This document shows, one piece after another, positions 9,701-18,786 of a stretch of DNA of 64,000 nucleotides. Location of the stretch: the IMG/VR virus record IMGVR_UViG_3300027996_000023, positions 1 through 64,000 of that record, one strand, 5' to 3'. Each line of letters begins with the position of its first letter. The stretch's first letter is position 1. A program made the position numbers and the translations under genes. Source of the DNA: a virus. Below the pieces are notes generated by a model. It saw only the letters and a list, made by a program, of their open reading frames with translations. It ran no database searches and was not told the origin of the DNA.

Positions 9701-11616
9701 CAATTAAGAACAGGGGCAGACGTTCTTTGATAGGCTTTACCATTCGCTATGTTATGGATGGTACCCCTTGAGTCATCTTTGCATACGTTAAAACTGGCTA
9801 CACGTAGTATATACTTGCCCCTTGGTACATCTTTTATTTCAAAAGAGCCATCCCTATCTATATTTGGAACTATTATGTTGTTTTTACTGGTTCCAAAGTA
9901 ATCTGTCCCAGCTAAATAAACAACAAAGCCTGGTAGTTGCTCAGTAGGGTCAGTGTTAAGGTTGTACCCTCCGATAACTCTAGTGGTTACTGGATCGTAC
10001 AAGGTAAATTCTGTCCATATTACCCCATCATCAAGATAGCCGGAATTATTACTATTAACCCCAGACCATATCTGCTGATTAGGCAAGCCTGTGGTGTCAA
10101 TAACCACTGTTCCTTTTATTGTAACTAAACAGCCATCTTCATAAAGAGGATCTAGGTTTATTGACAAGTCTATGCATTTCTCTATATCGTAGTTCTCTAA
10201 GTTTGCACCTGTAAATACCCTACCCTTTCCTTCTCGGTTTGACACAAACTCCATGTTCCCTGTTAGCCTAGGAACGTTGTCAAAATGTTTTATTGACTGT
10301 ATTGATGGGTCTGACGATAAATCATCACTTTCAACTATTGCATAAAGTCTGTCGTTAAAAAATGTCAATTCGTTGCTTCTTATTCCTATTTCACACAACT
10401 CAAGCCAATCTATTGTACTGAAGGCCCCTTGGGTCCCAATTCTAAAAGCTATCTCTACCCTTGACAAGACACATCGCCAAGATACTTGATTTAATATACC
10501 TTGAGTGTAGGTTACAATTATTGCGTTTTGAGTTCCTACGAAATTTCCATCCAGGTCTAAAGGAACAGGAAACACAGATATGGCAGACCAAGCACTTTTT
10601 TCGCCATCGTCATACCACCATCTAACTCGAAATTGGAACATTTCATTGTTTACATTGTTCGATTTTGTTAAATCGTCTAACGTGTACCTCACCGTAGGCT
10701 CGCACTGAGGTGGCCTTTTTATTAAGCTGATATGCTGCTCCTCCAGAAAGTACTTTACCGACCCTGTTCCGTAGCTTATTGGGTAATGGTCTGTTGGTAC
10801 CAAAAGCATATCATTCTCTATTGCATCCGCAGAAAACAACACTAATTCCACTGTTTTCCCATACCTTGGGTCGGTACATAGAACCAACTTGCATTCACAA
10901 AACTCTATAGTGACAAACCAAGAGGACAGCAAAAGGTTTAATTTGTCGCTCACAAACTCCAAAAAACCATCTGGGTCATTCTGGAACGGAAGCAACTCCG
11001 CAGCAGTTATAAGTAGATTAGAAGAAACATCTTCATCCCTCACTGTGAAATTTATTCCGCTTGGAGGGACTGTATTTAAAAAACTTGCAGCAATGTCTGT
11101 TTGTAGTTCATAACATAAACTTCTGTTCGTGACATTAGCCTTTTCTATGTTGATTTTCCTAGGAGGATTGCCTTCTATAGTACCTTTTTCTGTGTAAGCA
11201 TCTGTCCAATACAAATACTTTAAGTCAATCAAAAAGGCATGGTTTATTTTCCATTCTTTTTTGAAGTTCAGTATGCTGCCTTGGGCAATTAACTGTATTT
11301 CTCCATTTGGATTAAGACCTACATTATTAGGGTAATACCTCAGTATCGTGTGCTCCCCTGTGTTATTATAAACAAAGTAAACGACTGTTTTGCACCTGTC
11401 ATCTTCTGCCGTACCTATACATGTGTTGTTTCCAAAAGGAAGTTGATACAACACTTCTTCATTTCCCTTTACCGCAGTACACGTACCAGCTATACTCCCA
11501 TACCCATTGCGGATATTTAGTGCATACCTGTAGTCTTGAGGGTCCACAAGTGTTAAGTCACTATCCCCATCCATCATTCTTAAAGGCACATTTGGTGCAT
11601 ATTCTTGTTGGGCCAT
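6715..11616 (-). CDS. Giant tail nozzle / stabilisation protein (crAss 'muzzle' type)
   Basis: 1633 aa, the longest complete gene here. The N-terminus (MAQQEYAPNVPLRMMDGDSD... DPQDYRYALNIRNG) resembles the start of crAss-like stabilisation (P22 gp10-like) proteins, with many short beta repeats that suggest a propeller. Two inserted segments look like carboxypeptidase-regulatory-like beta sandwiches: near residue 590 (GSFEIKDVPRGKYILRVAS) and near residue 890 (ERNGRQEETDANGNYAIAVY). The C-terminal third again looks beta-rich (FDREFKCYLITFPD). It follows the ring proteins and precedes the cargo genes, where the tail-tip muzzle gene sits in crAss-like phages. Function in closing the tail and contacting the host is inferred. 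Confidence 0.82.
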   Translation of the reverse strand: MAQQEYAPNVPLRMMDGDSDLTLVDPQDYRYALNIRNGYGSIAGTCTAVKGNEEVLYQLPFGNNTCIGTAEDDRCKTVVYFVYNNTGEHTILRYYPNNVGLNPNGEIQLIAQGSILNFKKEWKINHAFLIDLKYLYWTDAYTEKGTIEGNPPRKINIEKANVTNRSLCYELQTDIAASFLNTVPPSGINFTVRDEDVSSNLLITAAELLPFQNDPDGFLEFVSDKLNLLLSSWFVTIEFCECKLVLCTDPRYGKTVELVLFSADAIENDMLLVPTDHYPISYGTGSVKYFLEEQHISLIKRPPQCEPTVRYTLDDLTKSNNVNNEMFQFRVRWWYDDGEKSAWSAISVFPVPLDLDGNFVGTQNAIIVTYTQGILNQVSWRCVLSRVEIAFRIGTQGAFSTIDWLELCEIGIRSNELTFFNDRLYAIVESDDLSSDPSIQSIKHFDNVPRLTGNMEFVSNREGKGRVFTGANLENYDIEKCIDLSINLDPLYEDGCLVTIKGTVVIDTTGLPNQQIWSGVNSNNSGYLDDGVIWTEFTLYDPVTTRVIGGYNLNTDPTEQLPGFVVYLAGTDYFGTSKNNIIVPNIDRDGSFEIKDVPRGKYILRVASFNVCKDDSRGTIHNIANGKAYQRTSAPVLNCAGSLAASGVPYERVIDITGATLVFDLDTEVGYGPILIANINWFQVPINVPTTTGMDHRGGMQGYLLDNEANPTSKADRQAAIAQERQKIFLEVQTGVFLGGATTWQNQILETDHNGYFYFVWDFTNHDSIVYPLPNRFRQWAPTVPDVCNSPLFRTLTVPSGPTTKYSGDMYTTGYDGLWDAPSYPELQVTYAANGEIHSAQNTAETWLMFNKDFEFTDNNKTTAQGSILEGTGIGVNRTLINIERNGRQEETDANGNYAIAVYCPWDKFVRDDDTLFPQYLLDKCADFPPNPISHLLDIDSFCAPYTAIVPYEVPDFIYGFNGALTIEEKYLKAGGTYRTGVVYEDVYNRKSTVVEGNTLRIPFHTERGFYGKSYTSWQLDGTPPIWAHHYRLVRTKDSFYRRYLQLKINDIDYVIYDAVTSPPISTPYSSANFTHIHLKVSSIFSDLQEDDAAIWFFRNESDNEFSAEIRDRVRFILDEADELVATDKILDFEIQGKYIDVDSEYWIILDGVELFREILPGWMVEMYSPKRTEEILFYEIGECHDIIDPYTPGRRHSGPVQNQTGGQPAKGFLVGGDTFWRKRLFSVQEGSVYNVLVENASMSDRFDSMNEDIGRPNVRDDDFGERFYYNKITFSDIFVPGTSKNGLSSFIASDQQFLDARLGIIKKLAYVGEVLLSICEFKIQPFYVGKDNVLSLSGREQIGRSDRTMNMANELIQDWGTQHPSSIATDGKYAYGFDARQGIAWRYATNGLTEISEYKQVLEFNALGKDFIAISPKNNDVLGIFDREFKCYLITFPDITGRPAATISFDEPKNGWNTYLSHIPEYYGIVGQKLVSFQDGALWVHESDNVPRSNFYGVQYSSEVDVVANRYPRATKMYFNIDIQSDKQFHCPSITIEPNNPYAIGMRSELLPNRFSNYEGHWHADFLRDKNDTEKRFRDIVNLAEREATALLRGRPLRGESMVVKLKLTNEGEDFILKRIDIKFSMSEETKK

Positions 11617-11619
11617 GTT

Positions 11620-12423
11620 TTACCGTTCTGGTGATGATTTGTAACCTCTCCTTATTGCTGCATGCCAATCCTTTAAGCTATATCTGTCGTAATTCCTTTT
11701 CAATTCATAATACTCTCTCTTAAAGGCTCGTAGGTCAAATTGCTTATTGGTTCCTATTTGAGAGGCTACTTTATGCATTAAAGTAGTTCTTGCTTCTCTT
11801 GGTATTAAAGCATAATCTTTTGTTGTCAAGGTAGCACTATACTCTACTACCAATTCTTTGTCTACTGCCACATCGCATCCAGCGCCAAGTATTAGTCGAC
11901 CATTTTGGTTATCTACATCATAAGTGCCGCCTATAAATTGATTCTTAGGTTGATACCCATACAAATAAGTAGGATATTCATTTAGATAGCTGCCAGAGTG
12001 TCCACTAAAGTTATGGAACGTACACGCTGGGCAGCAATTGTCTGTGTCACTCGCTGTTTCTTCGCTGCCTTCCTCTTTGTCGCAAGTGCAACATTGGATA
12101 GGAGGGTCTTTTGGAAATGCTGCCTTGCATAGGTCGTGATTGCGACCTAATAATCTTATCTCTCTGCCGCAGCACACTCCTACTTTACTTATCTTCCAGA
12201 AGTCTTTTGGAAGGTCCACTGTGAAGTTGTCATTTATCTTGAGCAAGGCAGACTTTATATTAGGCAACACCTTTAGGCTTAGGTCATCAAGAGCTAAACC
12301 TAAAAAGCGAGTAACCTTAACATAGAGTTTACTCGCTTGGTCATCTCCAAGATAGCTACAGATTAACCGAACTGTCTCGTCCATAGACACAAACGCATTG
12401 TTATTATCTGATTCTATCATCAT
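11620..12423 (-). CDS. Tail ring/connector protein with cysteine-rich insertion
   Basis: 267 aa. It starts with a helical region and ends with a basic helical region (KREYYELKRNYDRYSLKDW), the general build of crAss-like ring/tail-tubular proteins. Between residues about 83 and 140 it carries an unusual cluster of cysteines (CC, C, CCTC, CCPAC), which could bind metal or form disulfides. The start overlaps the end of the next gene upstream (12404) by 20 bp, so the two are probably translationally coupled. Assignment to a connector is from gene order. Confidence 0.75.
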   Translation of the reverse strand: MMIESDNNNAFVSMDETVRLICSYLGDDQASKLYVKVTRFLGLALDDLSLKVLPNIKSALLKINDNFTVDLPKDFWKISKVGVCCGREIRLLGRNHDLCKAAFPKDPPIQCCTCDKEEGSEETASDTDNCCPACTFHNFSGHSGSYLNEYPTYLYGYQPKNQFIGGTYDVDNQNGRLILGAGCDVAVDKELVVEYSATLTTKDYALIPREARTTLMHKVASQIGTNKQFDLRAFKREYYELKRNYDRYSLKDWHAAIRRGYKSSPER

Positions 12424-13066
12424 TATGGTTATTTAGTCCATCAGCAGGTCGATCAGCTTCTTGCTGAAAGAATACGGTTGCTCTATTAACAACATCAATT
12501 TCTAAACCAGAAGGCAATGGCACTATTTCGTCAGCATCCAAGTCCTCGTAAGAAGGTACGTAAGACACCCTAATCTCTTCTACCGCATGAGATATGCCTT
12601 TAAAGTATATCTTTTGCACTCCCTGGTCATTCTCGTAAAACCAACGTGTTTCTTCTGCCATTAAGTGACTTAATCCTACGCCATCATACCTACTTGCTAG
12701 TTTTACAAATGGCCTATCTCCTCTGTCTGCTGTTGGCTTTTTTGGTCCAACCTCTGCAATACCATAGATCTTATCCATCAATAAAGGTTTTTTGATAAAT
12801 CTTGCAAACTTTAAGCCTACGTTACTATCTGTTTCTACCTTTAAAAATTCTGTTATTAAGAAAGACCCATCAATCCCAGAAGTTCCAACCCGGTCTTGTC
12901 GATCCTCTTGCCTTCTTCTTCTGCTATCCTCTAATACAACCGCAGGGATCAAATTAGCTATATAGATAATTATATCCTCTATTTGTACGTCAAAATCCTC
13001 TGTAGGTTGCCCTCCAGAGATATTAAGAAGCACTTGGTCAGCCATTTGTTTTTGTGTGTACGGCAT
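12404..13066 (-). CDS. Head-tail connector / tail ring protein, 220 aa
   Basis: Helical N-terminus (MPYTQKQMADQVLLNISG) followed by a beta-rich middle (IYFKGISHAVEEIRVSYVPS) and a closing helix with LPSGLEIDVVNRATVFF. This last pattern is the usual end of small phage adaptor/ring subunits, where a short beta strand precedes a helix that packs on the neighbouring subunit. Located in the run of four small structural genes between the capsid and the nozzle. Exact ring assignment is not possible by eye. Confidence 0.75.
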   Translation of the reverse strand: MPYTQKQMADQVLLNISGGQPTEDFDVQIEDIIIYIANLIPAVVLEDSRRRRQEDRQDRVGTSGIDGSFLITEFLKVETDSNVGLKFARFIKKPLLMDKIYGIAEVGPKKPTADRGDRPFVKLASRYDGVGLSHLMAEETRWFYENDQGVQKIYFKGISHAVEEIRVSYVPSYEDLDADEIVPLPSGLEIDVVNRATVFFQQEADRPADGLNNHNDDRIR

Positions 13067-13096
13067 TATATCTTTTTATAGTTAAAATCCGCTTTA

Positions 13097-13852
13097 CTAT
13101 TGCCTATTACTGTATTGGTGCTGCTGCATAACCCACTGTATCAGTGCTGTCTCTCTTACCTCTATCCCTTTGAACATCAACATTAAGGACACTAATTGAG
13201 GTTGCTCTTGTTCATTCCATGCTAAATCAACAGAAGGATTGATGAGTGCATCCGTAGGGTTAAAATCTTCTTCTTGATTAGCTATATCTAACGTAGTGTT
13301 GTATAAAGCTTCTGTAGGGTCTGCGATGTATTTCCACTGCACAAAACCATTAAGCTCTTTAGGGTACACCTTTATTTTATTATTCACCAACTCATAAGCA
13401 AACTTACCCGTACCTTTTTCTAGGTTAATCTTAGGTTTTCTTATTGACGAACTAAGTGTTTTAAGCACTTCATTCGAGTTTAGATGTTGCATCCCTCTAA
13501 CGTCAACAGTAGGATTACCCACAATGCAATTATTCCCTATATTTGCTATGTCGCAATCCGCAGCTTTTTTAGTAGAATTTTTAGTAAAGCAATAGCCAGC
13601 TTCTAGTTTATGCCTATAATCAGTTGGAAACTCGCAGAATTGATTAAGTATAGGCAAATTTGTTACCTTAATAAAAGGCTCCAAGCTATCTAAGGCCCTT
13701 TGATGCTGCTCGAACATCTTGTAATAATAGTCCATCAATAGGGTTTGCGCTTCTGACAAGTCTCTATTGAACTCTTCAGAACTCATGTACCCAGCCTTGT
13801 CCTTTCTGGACAAGTCTCGAACTCTATTGAAAACTTTTTGTACGCTTATCAT
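13097..13852 (-). CDS. Head-tail connector / tail tubular protein, 251 aa
   Basis: The N-terminal helices (MISVQKVFNRVRDLSRKDKA) and the C-terminal strand-helix (NPSVDLAWNEQEQPQLVSLM then LMFKGIEVRE) match the layout of crAss-like and other podoviral adaptor proteins. No enzyme motif is present. The stop of the preceding gene is one base away, so this is part of the same leftward operon. Identity as a ring protein is inferred from layout and order. Confidence 0.75.
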   Translation of the reverse strand: MISVQKVFNRVRDLSRKDKAGYMSSEEFNRDLSEAQTLLMDYYYKMFEQHQRALDSLEPFIKVTNLPILNQFCEFPTDYRHKLEAGYCFTKNSTKKAADCDIANIGNNCIVGNPTVDVRGMQHLNSNEVLKTLSSSIRKPKINLEKGTGKFAYELVNNKIKVYPKELNGFVQWKYIADPTEALYNTTLDIANQEEDFNPTDALINPSVDLAWNEQEQPQLVSLMLMFKGIEVRETALIQWVMQQHQYSNRQ

Positions 13853-13853
13853 A

Positions 13854-14270
13854 TTAAGTCCCTCCTAATAGGCCATCAATTAATGGAGCACCGCCAGTAA
13901 GCTCGGTCATTCGTTCACTACTTGCATGGGCAAGTAGACCATTTATGTCATCTGCTGTTATGTAATCTAACGCTGCGCCTCTTGACAATGTTTGGTTAAA
14001 CCAAAATTCTTTTCTAAATGTGTAGTTGCCCCCTATTTTAGTTATGTTTTCTTTGATCAAACGTTCTATCCTCACTCTTTGTTCTGGAGTGTTAGCATAT
14101 AGCCCTTGGCTATGGGCTGTAGCTTCTTTTCTACTTGGTTCTGAAGAGCTTGCGTTCTCCTCTAAGTCATTTATGTAGAAAGATGGGTACTGCTCTCCAC
14201 CAGTTTGCCTTACACCAAACACCATTACCACTCCGTTGTTGTTGCCCAAATAAGCATCGAAATCTGCCAT
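13854..14270 (-). CDS. Small structural protein, 138 aa, unknown
   Basis: Start chosen at the ATG at 14270 (MADFDAYLGNNNG); the longer reading frame begins with TTG inside the neighbour's stop region. Hydrophilic; includes NQTLSRGAALDYITADDING and ends GGAPLIDGLLGGT. I do not recognise it. It lies within the virion operon between a fibre-like protein and a connector, so a minor virion role is likely. Confidence 0.7.
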   Translation of the reverse strand: MADFDAYLGNNNGVVMVFGVRQTGGEQYPSFYINDLEENASSSEPSRKEATAHSQGLYANTPEQRVRIERLIKENITKIGGNYTFRKEFWFNQTLSRGAALDYITADDINGLLAHASSERMTELTGGAPLIDGLLGGT

Positions 14271-14272
14271 AA

Positions 14273-15850
14273 TCAATCTAAATTAAACGTACCATTAGTG
14301 AATACAATATCTCCAACAATGTACAAGGCATTAGCCGTAAATAATAAATTTCTTACCACCCCAAATCCTCCTAATTGCAAACTTCCTATGCATTCCCCAT
14401 TTGCATTGTAACACCCAACGGAAGGTCCACTGCGAGTGAACGAATTGGTAGGTATCACAATAGGAGATACAACTGTGGCATCAAACAAGCATATCGGAAC
14501 CCCTATAGAAGCTAAATTAACCCTAAATGAACCATCCACCACTACCCTGTCAAAGAACTCATTTTTAGCCCATCTTATTGGCAATGGCACCGTTGACACT
14601 ACAACCCCAAACCCTGCAACCATCTTTGCGTCTGTGGACACCGTATAGGCCCCATACTTAAAAGGGTTATCGTCAAAAGTTATTTTCCTTTCCGTAGCTG
14701 TTGACCCAGGACCAACTGTTAGGTAATCCGAAGAATTGTTTCCTGTATCTACCACTAAAGATTGAAGTCCCGAAGTCACTAAGGCTGTAAATGTTGCGTC
14801 AAGGCTTATTGTAGCTGTACTTCCTACAGTGTTTACTACGATTGGTGCATTACCGTTCACAGTATTAACCCCTGATCCACCTGCACACACAGCAACCAGC
14901 TTGATTATCTGAGTAGATGACTCTGAATCGCACCCACAATCACACCCTGTAACCTCTTGCACTTTTTTAAATATCTTCTCCAGCAAAGTAGTATTGTTGC
15001 ACTTAGCGGCAAAGGAGTACATTGTTAGAAGGTTCTCTATGCAAAGCCACTTCTCCAGTTTTTCAAAAGGAAGGTTTTGTATGCCCCCTACATCACTAGC
15101 GTCTTTCTTGCACTTCTCGAAGAACGCTTCAATGCAATCAAATAGTTTACACAAATTATGATCACACACTACTTGGTATGCCTCGGTAAAGCACAAGCTC
15201 TCTCTAATTATAACATCTGGAAACCCAGAAGGGGACGATACTGCTACATGCTCATAAACAGAATACAAGTTAGCATTGTAGGTGACCCCAGAATAGGAAA
15301 AACTAAAAGATGCCGAAGCGTCTGGAGTTACAATATTAACAGGTGCGGCTTGGCCCGGTATTGTTGGGGGAACAATAGTCAACTCTCTTGATACAAACGC
15401 TACATCGCTGTAGTCTGTTAAGTCCGTAACGGTCATTTGTAAGCAGAAGCAATCTACATCAAAATTTATCAACCCCTTCTTGACGCAGGTGTCTTGCCCT
15501 TGATTTAGAATATCTAACGTGAATGTTAGACTTACTTCTATAAAGACACCTGGTGCAGCAGTATCTTCCACGCTAAATAGCACAACGTAATCTCCTTCTT
15601 CAAAATCGCCATTGGCCACTACAGGTAGTGGTACCAATGGCATATTTGCAGATGGTTGAGCCAAAAAGATAGTCCCATCCGGTGTAACCAAATCGGTAGA
15701 TTTGATTATATTCCCAGAGGGAGAAGTTACTTGGTAGTACACATTTTCAGTGATACCCCCGATTGTTGTATTTTCAAAACTTGACTCAATATTGCCATAG
15801 TTAGCATCCTTTTCGTCTAAGTTTATTAAAATAGTCGGTACATAGGCCAT
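14273..15850 (-). CDS. Fibre- or decoration-like structural protein, 525 aa
   Basis: Three parts are visible. Residues 1-210 look like successive beta-sandwich repeats (GNIIKSTDLVTPDG, ADGDF/EEGDYVVLF-type strands). Residues about 215-310 form a helical, cysteine-rich segment (CDHNLCKLFDCIEAFFEKC ... CNNTTLLEKIF ... GCDCGCD). The C-terminal part is Ser/Thr/Val/Gly-rich beta, as in trimeric fibre ends. It sits near the capsid gene, so it may be a head fibre, a decoration protein or a tail appendage. Nothing in the sequence decides between these. Confidence 0.7.
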   Translation of the reverse strand: MAYVPTILINLDEKDANYGNIESSFENTTIGGITENVYYQVTSPSGNIIKSTDLVTPDGTIFLAQPSANMPLVPLPVVANGDFEEGDYVVLFSVEDTAAPGVFIEVSLTFTLDILNQGQDTCVKKGLINFDVDCFCLQMTVTDLTDYSDVAFVSRELTIVPPTIPGQAAPVNIVTPDASASFSFSYSGVTYNANLYSVYEHVAVSSPSGFPDVIIRESLCFTEAYQVVCDHNLCKLFDCIEAFFEKCKKDASDVGGIQNLPFEKLEKWLCIENLLTMYSFAAKCNNTTLLEKIFKKVQEVTGCDCGCDSESSTQIIKLVAVCAGGSGVNTVNGNAPIVVNTVGSTATISLDATFTALVTSGLQSLVVDTGNNSSDYLTVGPGSTATERKITFDDNPFKYGAYTVSTDAKMVAGFGVVVSTVPLPIRWAKNEFFDRVVVDGSFRVNLASIGVPICLFDATVVSPIVIPTNSFTRSGPSVGCYNANGECIGSLQLGGFGVVRNLLFTANALYIVGDIVFTNGTFNLD

Positions 15851-15855
15851 TTTAA

Positions 15856-17115
15856 TTATTTTTTAGCACTCGCTCCTAATCTTTTCCCATTGATCTTTTG
15901 GGAAATTTTCTTTAGTAGTTCTGGTTTGTTGCTCAACTCTGCCTCTACTTCTGCACTCCATGTTGCAAGTTCTGCAACCATGAATGGGTCCGAGGCCAGA
16001 CCATTCTTAGATTTTGGATCATACAAATAAACCCCTTTATCTACAACATTGTAAACTATTGCTGAAAGGCGTACAGCTTCTTGCACTACATCCCCTATGC
16101 TCATTTGAGATACCTTCTTTTTCTTTGCCGATTGCTGTCTCATCTCGTCCTCAAATTCGTTCACAGTGTTTTCATTGGTTCTGTCTCCATACCTAATAGC
16201 ATTTTTGATATAAGTATGGTAGGTATCCCAATTGCTAACCATGTGGTCAACTAAGAAGTCTACTGGGTGCTTATGTCTTGGCACTTTGCAAATCTCGCCA
16301 GTCATCTCCATTTTAGGTTTCCAGTAGTACACTGTTCTCTCCCCAACTTGTTTTTTAACAAAGTAGCCCTTATCCAGGCATTCTTGGACCTGTCCTCTGA
16401 TCCCAGAATAAGGGGCATTAAAGTCAGATTCAAACTTCTTGAAGTTCTGTCCATTTACTCCAGCAATCGCAGCGTCTAACTTTTCAGATAGCACTTTTCT
16501 CACAGATTCATCTTGCATGTTATCAACATTGTTGATACCTAACCCTTTAGCACGAAGTCTTAGAATCATAACAGGATCGCTAAATATCTTATTATACAAG
16601 TAGCTTTGCTCTCTTTTGCTATCAAGATAAACTTTTGCTTCTTTGCCATGCAGCTTCAACCCATACATCTTTTCGCCATCACTATCGGCTAAAGGAGAAG
16701 TATGGCATTGATGATGCAATGAAAAGTACACGATTTTATCCATGTACTTATCTACATCATAACTTGCAACCATTCGATCAGAAGTCACCTTTCTTGGCGT
16801 AAGCATAGGGTACGGCTTGCCCGTATCCTTGTCTTTCTTCATTATTTTTTTATCGAAATAGGTAATAGTGATAGTATCACCACCCTTTGTCTTAGTGAAT
16901 GTCGAGGGTAAGCTAAATTGCTTAATCATCCTCTTTTGACCACGAATTGTTTTGCGCTTTGAACTATGAAGTTCAAACTGGACGTTCTTGCCAAGTCGCT
17001 CTTTTTTGTCAAACAATTCTACAGCTACTTCAAATAATTCCGCAACCTGTTTGCCTGACATTTGCGCATCGTCATAAAACTTGTCTTTCCAAGTCCCATC
17101 TAATATTAACCCCAT
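15856..17115 (-). CDS. Structural-module protein, 419 aa, unknown
   Basis: A Lys-rich soluble protein beginning MGLILDGTWKDKFYDDAQMS and ending with the basic SQKINGKRLGASAKK. Two conserved-looking stretches are HHQCHTSPLADSDGEKMYG and the helical end LATWSAEVEAELSNKPELL. It is the first gene after the capsid, separated from it by an intrinsic terminator, so it is expected to be made in lower amount than capsid. No domain recognised; crAss-like phages have an uncharacterised gene in this place. Confidence 0.7.
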   Translation of the reverse strand: MGLILDGTWKDKFYDDAQMSGKQVAELFEVAVELFDKKERLGKNVQFELHSSKRKTIRGQKRMIKQFSLPSTFTKTKGGDTITITYFDKKIMKKDKDTGKPYPMLTPRKVTSDRMVASYDVDKYMDKIVYFSLHHQCHTSPLADSDGEKMYGLKLHGKEAKVYLDSKREQSYLYNKIFSDPVMILRLRAKGLGINNVDNMQDESVRKVLSEKLDAAIAGVNGQNFKKFESDFNAPYSGIRGQVQECLDKGYFVKKQVGERTVYYWKPKMEMTGEICKVPRHKHPVDFLVDHMVSNWDTYHTYIKNAIRYGDRTNENTVNEFEDEMRQQSAKKKKVSQMSIGDVVQEAVRLSAIVYNVVDKGVYLYDPKSKNGLASDPFMVAELATWSAEVEAELSNKPELLKKISQKINGKRLGASAKK

Positions 17116-17139
17116 ACCATCTACAATTTAAGGTTTTTT

Positions 17140-17172
17140 AAAAATAGCAACCTTGCATCAAGCAAGGCTGCT
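17140..17172 (-). terminator. Intrinsic terminator after the capsid gene
   Basis: On the minus strand an 11-bp hairpin (AGCAGCCTTGC / GCAAGGTTGCT, loop TTGAT) is followed by ATTTTTAAAA. One pair is G-U on the minus-strand RNA but would be A-C on the plus strand, so the structure is made for leftward transcripts. Confidence 0.8.
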
Positions 17173-17195
17173 TTATGATTATATCAAACATAAGC

Positions 17196-18722
17196 TTATT
17201 GAGGCTTCTGTATTGTAATGTGATTAGCACAAGTAGGGTGAAATGCAAATTCAGAAATCAAATAGCATTCATGCACATCTGCTCCATGAGAAGCTGGACG
17301 ATACATTGTTCTTCCTCCTACACCAGCACCAGTGATCTCACCAAATATCTCTTCACGAGAATACCCGTTTGCAGCTATTTTGTATTCATACCCAAATGTC
17401 CCACGTGTAGTGTTGCTTGATTTGTCTGTAGCAAAACCTACTGGCATAACTATTTGCCAAGATTTGTAGTCATACCCATCTGCACCTGCTCCAACTTTTG
17501 TGTTGAAATCTCTGAAATGACGAAATAGGAAGTTGTATCCACCAATCTTGATAGCTTTAAATCCAATTTTAAGAGCAAACTCAGCAGGTTCCTTGTAATA
17601 CTCAGTATCTTCAAGGTGATCAAACACAGAGTCTCCATAGAAGAAGTCTTTAGTCATCAAGGTAGCTGTGTCTGCATTCAAAAAGTCGGCCATTTCTTGC
17701 TCAACTTCTTGGTAAATCTCGAAGCCCATTAGATTCATAAAGGTATTTGTACCAACACGCTCTCCTTCGTAGTACCTTGCCAAGTCTCTAAAGTCAGCTA
17801 AGGTATAACCCCCAACTGCAACATAGTTGTCAACGTTCCCATTGGTACTCGCAAATTCAATCAACCCTTCTGTACCACGAATAGGGGCATCATGCCCAAG
17901 GCGAGGAACAAATTCTGAGATGTTAGTAATGTTTTGACCCCAAATCAAAGCACCATCACAGCGTTTTTCAAAGTCATACATCATATCTTGCTTGACCTTC
18001 AAGTAGATCGACCCTTCAAGACCAGCAACAGGCTCAAAGTACATTGTATTGGTCAATTCAGTACCAGTACTTTGTGCTTTAACTTTAGTTATCTGGAAGT
18101 CATTAGTGTACGTAATGATACGAGGCACACGACCAGCAGGTAATTCAGACCCCTCTGCGTGAGCATTTGAGGATACAAAATAACTTTCTGCTGCTAAAAT
18201 TGAAGTAGCCAAATCCACCAAAGGATCCAAAGGCGTTAATGTCAATTGATGAACCAAAGGATTTGTAGTAGTATCTTTATCCGTAATCATTGCAGAAGCA
18301 CCATCTCTAAAGATGAGGATTTCGTTTTTGATAGGATAAGAAGCTCTTTGTGCCGTTGGACCAATACTTACCCCTGGGTCAAACATATCCCCTGGGTCAA
18401 GAGATATTACTACATCTGTACCAGCACCCGTAGAGGCGGTCACAATTCCACCAACCGTTACAAGATTCTCTCTCCAAGGATATTCATAATGCCCAGTAGT
18501 AGGTGCTGAGGTTCCTCTGTTAAAGCCCATAGCTTTTAACATAATACGGAATCCTCCACCTTCAGTGTGGCGTTCAAATACTTGTACAAGTTCATTTGGG
18601 CGATAAAGGTCATATTGCGATATGACTGTCTGAGAAGATGTACCCCCACCCACAGTAGAATACACGTTCGGTTTTAAATCCTGCTTAGAAAGAGCTGGAT
18701 TAATAAAAGGCGAATAGGCCAT
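17196..18722 (-). CDS. Major capsid protein
   Basis: 508 aa, the usual size for crAss-like HK97-fold capsid proteins. It starts MAYSPFINPALSKQDLKPNV, has the Gly/Thr-rich beta regions and the long C-terminal stretch (MVPGFATDKSSNTTRGT-like, YEYKIAANGYSREEIFG) expected for this fold, and lies directly after a scaffold-like gene and before an intrinsic terminator. Gene order portal-scaffold-capsid and size are the main evidence; no single motif proves it. Confidence 0.85.
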   Translation of the reverse strand: MAYSPFINPALSKQDLKPNVYSTVGGGTSSQTVISQYDLYRPNELVQVFERHTEGGGFRIMLKAMGFNRGTSAPTTGHYEYPWRENLVTVGGIVTASTGAGTDVVISLDPGDMFDPGVSIGPTAQRASYPIKNEILIFRDGASAMITDKDTTTNPLVHQLTLTPLDPLVDLATSILAAESYFVSSNAHAEGSELPAGRVPRIITYTNDFQITKVKAQSTGTELTNTMYFEPVAGLEGSIYLKVKQDMMYDFEKRCDGALIWGQNITNISEFVPRLGHDAPIRGTEGLIEFASTNGNVDNYVAVGGYTLADFRDLARYYEGERVGTNTFMNLMGFEIYQEVEQEMADFLNADTATLMTKDFFYGDSVFDHLEDTEYYKEPAEFALKIGFKAIKIGGYNFLFRHFRDFNTKVGAGADGYDYKSWQIVMPVGFATDKSSNTTRGTFGYEYKIAANGYSREEIFGEITGAGVGGRTMYRPASHGADVHECYLISEFAFHPTCANHITIQKPQ

Positions 18723-18786
18723 GATATATAGATTTTTAGATTTTCAAATATTTTATCAATGACCTTATCCATTTTCTAAACTGTAA

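Noticed and set aside
4101-12325. Plus-strand ORFs across the virion module (e.g. 4101-4442, 6286-6621, 11421-11723)
   Set aside because: All lie opposite long leftward structural genes with good family or context evidence; their proteins are low-complexity shadows.
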